From assembly GCA_017941635.1 (NCBI GenBank), contig JAGAVZ010000220.1, positions 1 to 38,304 on the forward strand: a stretch of DNA of 38,304 bases. Direction: 5' to 3'. Source of the DNA: Cellulosilyticum sp. Its GTDB lineage: Bacteria; Bacillota; Clostridia; Lachnospirales; Cellulosilyticaceae. Positions 32,883 through 38,304 of the stretch are shown piece by piece. The position numbers and the translations under genes are program-made. The notes below the pieces were generated by a model. The model made no database searches. It was not told the origin of the DNA and saw only the letters and a list, made by a program, of their open reading frames with translations. Positions within the stretch are counted from its first letter, which is position 1. Every line of letters starts with the position of its first letter.

Positions 32883-33806
32883 ATGCAATTACAACAATTA
32901 ATTTATGTATTAGAAGTAGCCAAAGTAGGCTCTATGAATAAAGCAGCACAAAATTTATTTATATCTCAGCCTAATTTAAGTAGTTCTATTGCTAATTTAG
33001 AAAAGGAACTGGGAATTTACATTTTTAATCGAACGAGTAGAGGGGTAGAAGTTACCCAAGATGGTAAGGTACTCATTAAATATGCGCGTTCCATCTTAGG
33101 ACAAGTCAATCATTTGAAAAGTATATATAGTGATGAGGAAAGCAAGGAGGAAATTGCAGTACTGGAAGTCTCACAAAGTAAGAGTCTATACTTATCAGAG
33201 GCTATTTGTAAAATTTATAACACAACACCTCAAGCGTTAAAAGTGACCATGAACATCGCACCTCTTTCTGATGTCATCAAAAATGTGTATGATACAAAAT
33301 CAGAGCTTGGATTTATTGTACTATCGAAGCTGCAAAAGAATATCATGAATAAGCGATTAAAGGGGAGTAAATTGGAATTTACGAGTTTGCAGAAAAGTAA
33401 AGTTTGTGTTGTAGTTGGAAGAAATAGTCCGCTTGCTGAAAGGTCAAGTATACGACTTCAAGAACTTTTGGACTATATATTTATTGATTATTTGGATGAA
33501 AGTTCTTCTCCATTAAAATACAGTGCCGATTTATCTGAGATTTGGTCTGATTCTCCGAAGCAGACACTCTATGTAAATGACCTAGAAAGTCTGAGAAATC
33601 TTCTTCATTCTCTTCCTTCCTATAGCTTTGATTTGCTTATGAATAAGCCATATTTAGAAGAAAAAGAGTTAGTATGCATTGCGTTAGAGGAGCAAATTGA
33701 GGTAATCGCAGGATATATTATGAGAAGAAATGAAATACTCTCTCCCAAAGCAGAAGAATTGATTAAGGAAGTTACAAAATACTATGGATATAATAAAAAG
33801 TTATAA
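32883..33806 (+). CDS. LysR-family transcriptional regulator
   Basis: A 307-residue regulator. The N-terminal winged helix-turn-helix is clear (LQQLIYVLEVAKVGSMNKAA, then FISQPNLSSSIANLEKELG), ending FNRTSRGVEVTQDG, and is followed by a substrate-binding domain (about residues 90-300) of typical length. AAGGAAAG precedes the ATG. It is followed, on the same strand and after 102 bases, by the MATE gene, which is the likely target; LysR regulators usually act on neighbouring genes. The effector is unknown. Confidence 0.93.
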   Translation: MQLQQLIYVLEVAKVGSMNKAAQNLFISQPNLSSSIANLEKELGIYIFNRTSRGVEVTQDGKVLIKYARSILGQVNHLKSIYSDEESKEEIAVLEVSQSKSLYLSEAICKIYNTTPQALKVTMNIAPLSDVIKNVYDTKSELGFIVLSKLQKNIMNKRLKGSKLEFTSLQKSKVCVVVGRNSPLAERSSIRLQELLDYIFIDYLDESSSPLKYSADLSEIWSDSPKQTLYVNDLESLRNLLHSLPSYSFDLLMNKPYLEEKELVCIALEEQIEVIAGYIMRRNEILSPKAEELIKEVTKYYGYNKKL

Positions 33807-33908
33807 CTGAGTCATTGAAATAATATAGTATGCAAATGGCTCCCCCTTAGATATAATGACAACTATGTGTAAAAAATTACAAATAACAAATAAGGAGGAG
33901 CTTTATTA

Positions 33909-35339
33909 ATGAGTTCGAATATCATGAGAACTGGTTCTGTGAAGAAGACATTATTTGCATTAGGTATTCCAGCCATGATCGCTATGGTCATTAGTGTTGT
34001 ATATAACTTTGTAGATACCATGTTTATTGGCCAATTAAATAGTTCTGCTGCGATGGGGGCCGTTACCATATCTTACCCTGTTTTTATGACAATTAGTGCA
34101 TTAGGAACATTTGTAGGTGTCGGTTCTGCTTCTTATATTTCAAGATTACTTGGAAGTAAGAATGTAGAGCGTGCCAACCAAACTGCGTCTTTTGCAGTTG
34201 TATTAGGAGTAGGGATTGCTCTTGTAACGACAGTGTTAGGCTTGATTTTCTTACCACAATTACTAACGCTAATTGGTGCAAGTGAAACAGTTTTACAAGA
34301 GGGCATTCGTTATACAAGATGGTTGTTTATTGGAAGTGTGTTTACCATCCTTAATATGACACTGAGTGCCTTAGTACGTGCAGAAGGTAATTCAAAAGGA
34401 AGTATGGTTTCCTTAATTATTGGAGCAGTTGTTAATATTATTTTAGACCCAATCTTTATGTTTACATTAAAAGGCGGAATTGCTGGTGCGGCAATTGCGA
34501 CAGTAGTAGGTCAAATTTGTTCGACTATTTATCTTTTATCTTATTATAAAGCTGGAAAAAGCTCATTAACACTTAGTCTAAAAAATGCGTTCTCACGTAA
34601 AGAGGAGTTAGCAGGTATTACAGTAGAAATTGTGAAAATTGGTATCCCTGTATTCTTAATGCAATTCTTATTAAGTATTGCAACAAGTATTTTAAATACA
34701 GCAGCTATGCCATATGGAGATGATGTTGTAGCAGCCATAGGGATTGCGAATCGTATTTATACGTTACCAGTCTACTTAATTGCAGGGTTTATTCAAGGAT
34801 TCCAACCATTTGCAGCTTATAACTATGGTGCACGTTTATATAATAGATTAAATGAAGCCATTCGATTTACTTCTATATTACTCATAAGTAGCGGGGCTGC
34901 CTGCACCATTCTATTTTGCAGTTTCCCAACATTCTTTGTTGGAATGTTTACAAGTGATGCAAATGTAACAGCATTAGCATGTAATGCTTTAACTGCCATG
35001 AGCTTTTTATTCCCATTTGTTGCAGTGATTTTAATTGCAACCAACGTATTTCAAGGAATGGGAAAAGCAAAAGAAGCAGGGATTATTTCTATTTCAAGAC
35101 AAGGGTTCTTTTTCATTCCTCTTGCACTTTTATTGCCAACAGTATTTCAAAACTTTGGAGAAAGCCTTGGTTTTATTACAGGGATTTTCCCAACAGAAAT
35201 GCCATATGGATTATATGGTGTAATGCTGACACAACCTGTTTCTGATTTCTTAGCGACAATTTTAGCTGTTATTGTTTCGATTAAACCATTAAAAGAGTTA
35301 AAGAAATTAGAAAAACAGCAGGTTCGAGATGATGAGTAA
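33909..35339 (+). CDS. MATE family efflux transporter
   Basis: A 476-residue membrane protein with about 12 helices in two repeats. Seen: TLFALGIPAMIAMVISVVYN and FVDTMFIGQL at the start, TISYPVFMTISALGTFVGVG, the inner repeat VEIVKIGIPVFLMQFLLSI, and GFIQGFQPFAAYNYGAR. It exports drugs or metabolites using a cation gradient; the substrate is not predictable. AAGGAGGAG precedes the ATG. A TATAAT lies at 33852-33857 without a good -35, as expected for a promoter needing an activator such as the LysR protein upstream. Confidence 0.95.
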   Translation: MSSNIMRTGSVKKTLFALGIPAMIAMVISVVYNFVDTMFIGQLNSSAAMGAVTISYPVFMTISALGTFVGVGSASYISRLLGSKNVERANQTASFAVVLGVGIALVTTVLGLIFLPQLLTLIGASETVLQEGIRYTRWLFIGSVFTILNMTLSALVRAEGNSKGSMVSLIIGAVVNIILDPIFMFTLKGGIAGAAIATVVGQICSTIYLLSYYKAGKSSLTLSLKNAFSRKEELAGITVEIVKIGIPVFLMQFLLSIATSILNTAAMPYGDDVVAAIGIANRIYTLPVYLIAGFIQGFQPFAAYNYGARLYNRLNEAIRFTSILLISSGAACTILFCSFPTFFVGMFTSDANVTALACNALTAMSFLFPFVAVILIATNVFQGMGKAKEAGIISISRQGFFFIPLALLLPTVFQNFGESLGFITGIFPTEMPYGLYGVMLTQPVSDFLATILAVIVSIKPLKELKKLEKQQVRDDE

Positions 35340-35404
35340 TATGAACATACTTGGGCAGCTTACAAGCTAGTCAATTCAAATAGTAATAAGATGAATATAT
35401 ATCA

Positions 35405-35445
35405 AGAGCCAGGAAGATGTTTTCATGCTTCCTGGCTCTGTTTTT
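35405..35445 (+). terminator. terminator of the MATE gene
   Basis: AGAGCCAGGAAG (35405-35416) pairs with CTTCCTGGCTCT (35428-35439), followed by GTTTTT. Confidence 0.92.
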
Positions 35446-35554
35446 ATCATAGAAGATGTAAGGTTAAATAACATAAAGTATCTTTTATTAAGTTTAGGAT
35501 ACAGTATGTCCTATATGGAAACACTAGTAGCAAGTTACATCATTATGAATATTA

Positions 35555-36748
35555 TCAGAAGATTGAAAACTTGACAGAGATTTCTTTGCCTTGTTTATAA
35601 ACTCTAGGAAGCCTAGGATTAATATGAAGGGCAATCTCATTATTTAAGGTATTCATCATTTGAGCGATATCATCTAATGAAATGGTATAATCATTAGTTG
35701 AGCCGATTAATGTCACTATATCACCTTCGTTAACATGAGCAATATTCGTTACATTAATGATGAGTTGATCCATACAGATATTACCGATTACTTCAGCAAA
35801 ATTTCCATTGATAATAACATGCATTTGTCTATTTGAAAGATACCTTGGATAACCATCACCATAGCCGATAGCAACTACGGCAATTTTCTCAGTTTGTGAA
35901 GTCGTATAGTTAAGACCATAGCTGATTTTAGCACCAGGTGGTAGTGTTTTTACAATAGAGATTCTTGCTTTTAAGGAGAGGATAGATTTAAAGTTTTTAG
36001 CTTGAGGATTAGTAGCAATATCTCCGTATGGGACACCTAAAAGTAAAGAACCGACTCTGCAATAATCACATTTAAAATCAGGAAAATGAAGGGTAGCAGA
36101 GATGTTTTGCGTGTGTATGATACCTGTATTGATGCCCTTTTCCTTTAAGATAAGCATAAGCTCCTGAAATAGTTGATATTGTTTCTTTGTATAAGAAATA
36201 TCGGCAGGAATCAAGCTATCAGCTACAGCATAATGCGTATAAGTTCCTGTAATAGTTAAATGAGAAAGATGATACATTGCTAAGATGGCATCAATCGTAT
36301 TGGTTGTACCATCATAGCAAAGGCCTAATCTATGCATACCTGTATCAATTTTTACATGAGTAGTAATCTGACAGTGATTTGCCTTGCAAAAATCATCTAG
36401 CTTTTTGGCGTATTCTAAAGAAATTAATGTCTGTGTAAGTTGGTATTTACAAAGTAGTTCAAAGTAATGAGGTGAAGTGTAGCTTAATATTAAAATCCTA
36501 CTCTTAATGCCATTTTTTCGAAGTCTAATAGCTTCATCTATATGAGAAACAGCAAAAAAATCAATTCCCAGTTTTTCCATAGTATTTGCAATTACAATAT
36601 CACCATGACTATAAGCATTATCTTTAAGAACTGCCATGATTTTAATATCAGGTGAAAGGAATTTCTTAGCTTCTAAGATATTATGTTCTAATAAATCTAA
36701 ATCAATTTCACACCAAAGTGTAAGGCAGTCAAGCAAATGAGTATCCAT
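35555..36748 (-). CDS. alr: alanine racemase
   Basis: A 397-residue PLP enzyme that interconverts L- and D-alanine for peptidoglycan. The PLP lysine is Lys42 in AVLKDNAYSHG. THVKIDTGMHRLG near residue 132, YCRVGSLLLGVPYG near 235, the second catalytic tyrosine region ISYGLNYTT near 280, and GYGDGYPR near 300 are typical. The start at 36748 (MDTHLL) is chosen because AAAGGAAA lies just upstream; the ATG at 36766, which would add MKGNYF, encodes that ribosome site itself and has none of its own. It is single and leftward, transcribed away from mscL. Lys-Asp-Asn-Ala replaces the usual Lys-Ala-Asn-Ala after the lysine. Confidence 0.94.
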   Translation of the reverse strand: MDTHLLDCLTLWCEIDLDLLEHNILEAKKFLSPDIKIMAVLKDNAYSHGDIVIANTMEKLGIDFFAVSHIDEAIRLRKNGIKSRILILSYTSPHYFELLCKYQLTQTLISLEYAKKLDDFCKANHCQITTHVKIDTGMHRLGLCYDGTTNTIDAILAMYHLSHLTITGTYTHYAVADSLIPADISYTKKQYQLFQELMLILKEKGINTGIIHTQNISATLHFPDFKCDYCRVGSLLLGVPYGDIATNPQAKNFKSILSLKARISIVKTLPPGAKISYGLNYTTSQTEKIAVVAIGYGDGYPRYLSNRQMHVIINGNFAEVIGNICMDQLIINVTNIAHVNEGDIVTLIGSTNDYTISLDDIAQMMNTLNNEIALHINPRLPRVYKQGKEISVKFSIF

Positions 36749-36928
36749 AAAATAATTTCCTTTCATAGTAATTTTATATCATGATTTATTTTATCCAGAG
36801 GTTTGCTACGTATTCTAAGTTCATGGTGATAGTGAAAAATAGAGTTAGGTAAAAGGATTATACGAATTCTAATGATGTGTACTTAAGAAATCTGACAAGT
36901 GACAGACATAGAGTAGGGTGAATAACAT

Positions 36929-37342
36929 ATGAAAAAGAATATATTTAAAGAGTTTAAAGATTTTGTAACAAGAGGAAATGTAGTGGATTTAGCTATAGGT
37001 GTTATCATAGGTGGTGCATTTACTAGTGTGATTAATAGTTTTGTAAGTGACATTATGATGCCATTAATAGCAATGCCTTTAGGTAAAATTCACTTATCAA
37101 ATATGAAGTGGGTACTAAGTCAAGCGACTAATAACCGACCTGAAGTTGCTATTATGTATGGAAGCTTTCTTCAAATAGCATTTAATTTCCTTATAACTGC
37201 ACTATGTATTTTCTTATTAATCCTTCTTATAGGGCAAAATCCAGAGAAAATTAAAACAAAAGATGAAGCACAGAAAGAACAAGGACAAAAAACTAATGAT
37301 TTATTAGAAGAAATTAGAGATGCACTAAAAAATAAACAATAA
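36929..37342 (+). CDS. mscL: large-conductance mechanosensitive channel MscL
   Basis: A 137-residue membrane channel that opens under high membrane tension and releases solutes on osmotic downshock. Seen: the amphipathic start FKEFKDFVTRGNVVDLAIGV, the first pore helix IIGGAFTSVINSFVSDIMMP, an extracellular loop, the second helix (FNFLITALCIFLLILLI), and a cytoplasmic helix LLEEIRDALKNK. Length and order match the family (about 135 residues). It precedes a P450 gene by 37 bases; the two could be cotranscribed, though a functional link is not obvious. Confidence 0.96.
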   Translation: MKKNIFKEFKDFVTRGNVVDLAIGVIIGGAFTSVINSFVSDIMMPLIAMPLGKIHLSNMKWVLSQATNNRPEVAIMYGSFLQIAFNFLITALCIFLLILLIGQNPEKIKTKDEAQKEQGQKTNDLLEEIRDALKNKQ

Positions 37343-37379
37343 GTTAACTATAAGGCACATTAATAGGAGTATTACATCT

Positions 37380-38304
37380 ATGGTAAAAGTAAAACAATTT
37401 CCAAAAGATAAAGGGTTAGATCATACATTAGAGTTATTAAATGAGGGATACACCTTTATTGGACGTAGGACATATTGTTATCAAACAGATTTCTTTCAGA
37501 CAAGACTAATGGGAAAGAAAGTAATTTGTATGACGGGCGTAGATGGCGCTAGAATATTTTATAATCCTAAACTTTTTGAGAGAAAAGGTGTCATGCCGCA
37601 TCGTGTTAAAGAAACACTAATAGGAAAAAATAGTATACAAGGATTAGATGGCAGAGCACATAAAAATAGAAGAGCTCTTTTGATGAACTTTACAACAAAG
37701 GAGCGAGAAAAAGAATTGATTAAGTTAGCGACTAAAGCGTGGGAAGAGGCGATTGAAACATGGTCTAATAAGGATGAAGTGATTCTTATTGTTGAAGCCG
37801 AGAAAATTTTATGTAAGGCTGCTTGTGAATGGATAGGAATTCCTTTACCAGAGGAACGAGTAGAAGATGTGGCAAGGGCATTAGGTGAAATGGTCTTTGG
37901 TTTCGGTAAACTAGGTATTGAGCATTGGAAAGGTAGAATTTCTAGGAATAAATTAGAAGCTTGGTTAACGAATATGGTTAATGATATTAGAGAAGGGAGC
38001 ATGAAGGTAAAGCATGATACGATTCTGTATGAAATGAGCCACTATATAGATGAAACAGGAAATCTATTAGAAACTAAGATTGTAGCTGTTGAGTTATTAA
38101 ATTTACTAAGACCAATTGTAGCAGTTGCCGTCTATATTGCGTTTATGATTCTTGCACTTTATGAAAATCCAGCTTATAAAGTCAAATTAGCTTTAGGTAA
38201 AGAAGAAGATAGAGAAAGATTTAATGAAGAAGTGCGTCGCTACTATCCTTTTGCTCCTTTTATAGGGGCTAAAGTAAGAAAAAATTTTATTTGGAGAGAC
38301 TATG
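37380..38304 (+). CDS. cytochrome P450 of the CYP152 (fatty acid peroxygenase) type, partial
   Basis: A reading frame open to the window edge, 308 codons visible of about 415 expected. It starts MVKVKQFPKDKGLDHTLELL, followed by GRRTYCYQTDFFQTRLMGK, GLDGRAHKNRRALL, and LLNLLRPIVAVAVY, where Arg244-Pro245 match the substrate-carboxylate site of CYP152 enzymes. EEVRRYYPFAPF includes the ExxR motif. The heme cysteine lies beyond the window. CYP152 enzymes use hydrogen peroxide to hydroxylate fatty acids. AGGAG (37365-37369) precedes the ATG. An H2O2-dependent P450 next to anaerobe-type genes may serve oxidative-stress tolerance; this is inference. Confidence 0.88.
   Translation, partial: MVKVKQFPKDKGLDHTLELLNEGYTFIGRRTYCYQTDFFQTRLMGKKVICMTGVDGARIFYNPKLFERKGVMPHRVKETLIGKNSIQGLDGRAHKNRRALLMNFTTKEREKELIKLATKAWEEAIETWSNKDEVILIVEAEKILCKAACEWIGIPLPEERVEDVARALGEMVFGFGKLGIEHWKGRISRNKLEAWLTNMVNDIREGSMKVKHDTILYEMSHYIDETGNLLETKIVAVELLNLLRPIVAVAVYIAFMILALYENPAYKVKLALGKEEDRERFNEEVRRYYPFAPFIGAKVRKNFIWRDY

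Noticed and set aside
37559-38002. 147-residue minus-strand frame at the right end
   Set aside because: It lies opposite the P450 gene, whose motifs are clear on the plus strand.

Overview
The window is AT-rich DNA with Firmicutes-type signals: strong AGGAGG ribosome sites, GTG and TTG starts, extended -10 promoters and many hairpin-plus-U terminators. The gene content (galacturonate/pectin catabolism, an [FeFe] hydrogenase-like protein, Rpn nuclease family proteins, a TcaA-like zinc-ribbon protein, DUF975) points to an anaerobic clostridial bacterium, probably a plant-polysaccharide degrader of the Lachnospirales/Cellulosilyticum kind. The genus is a guess. I see no tRNA, rRNA, CRISPR array or insertion sequence.

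Layout. Positions 1-2504 hold the end of an upstream gene, then a DUF3841 protein, an HNH-nuclease protein and a small methyltransferase. From 3148 to 6169, an orphan solute-binding lipoprotein overlaps a chemotaxis receptor. From 6468 to 10235 come a zinc-ribbon/VWA membrane protein and a replication-initiator-like protein with a long low-complexity linker. From 10579 to 17295 lies the hexuronate locus. A LacI-type repressor and uxaC run leftward, uxaB and uxaA run rightward, and a nearly mirror-symmetric divergent promoter with two matching operators lies between them. kduI follows after a 360-base leader rich in RNA structure. UxaC, UxaB and UxaA take galacturonate to 2-keto-3-deoxygluconate, and KduI feeds unsaturated pectin fragments towards the same intermediate.

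Positions 17584-28613 are a patchwork of envelope and small accessory genes with clear internal duplication and decay. It contains a secreted M61-like protein whose HExxH is HQxxH, a collapsed copy and an intact copy of an M50-type protease, an APH-type kinase, a GNAT domain fused to a membrane domain, and DUF975. It also has three related small membrane proteins, and an intact TIM-barrel isomerase plus the last 46 codons of a second copy, each preceded by the same terminator.

Positions 28881-32776 carry a full-length Rpn-family nuclease and a second copy missing its N-terminal nuclease part. Both keep a well-placed ribosome site and in-frame ATG inside the gene that would make only the C-terminal domain, the arrangement of an intragenic antitoxin. 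A metallo-hydrolase and an [FeFe] hydrogenase-family protein lie between the copies. The right end carries a LysR regulator with a MATE exporter, alanine racemase (minus strand), mscL, and a CYP152-type P450 peroxygenase cut by the window edge.

All family names come from reading motifs by eye; no database search was run.
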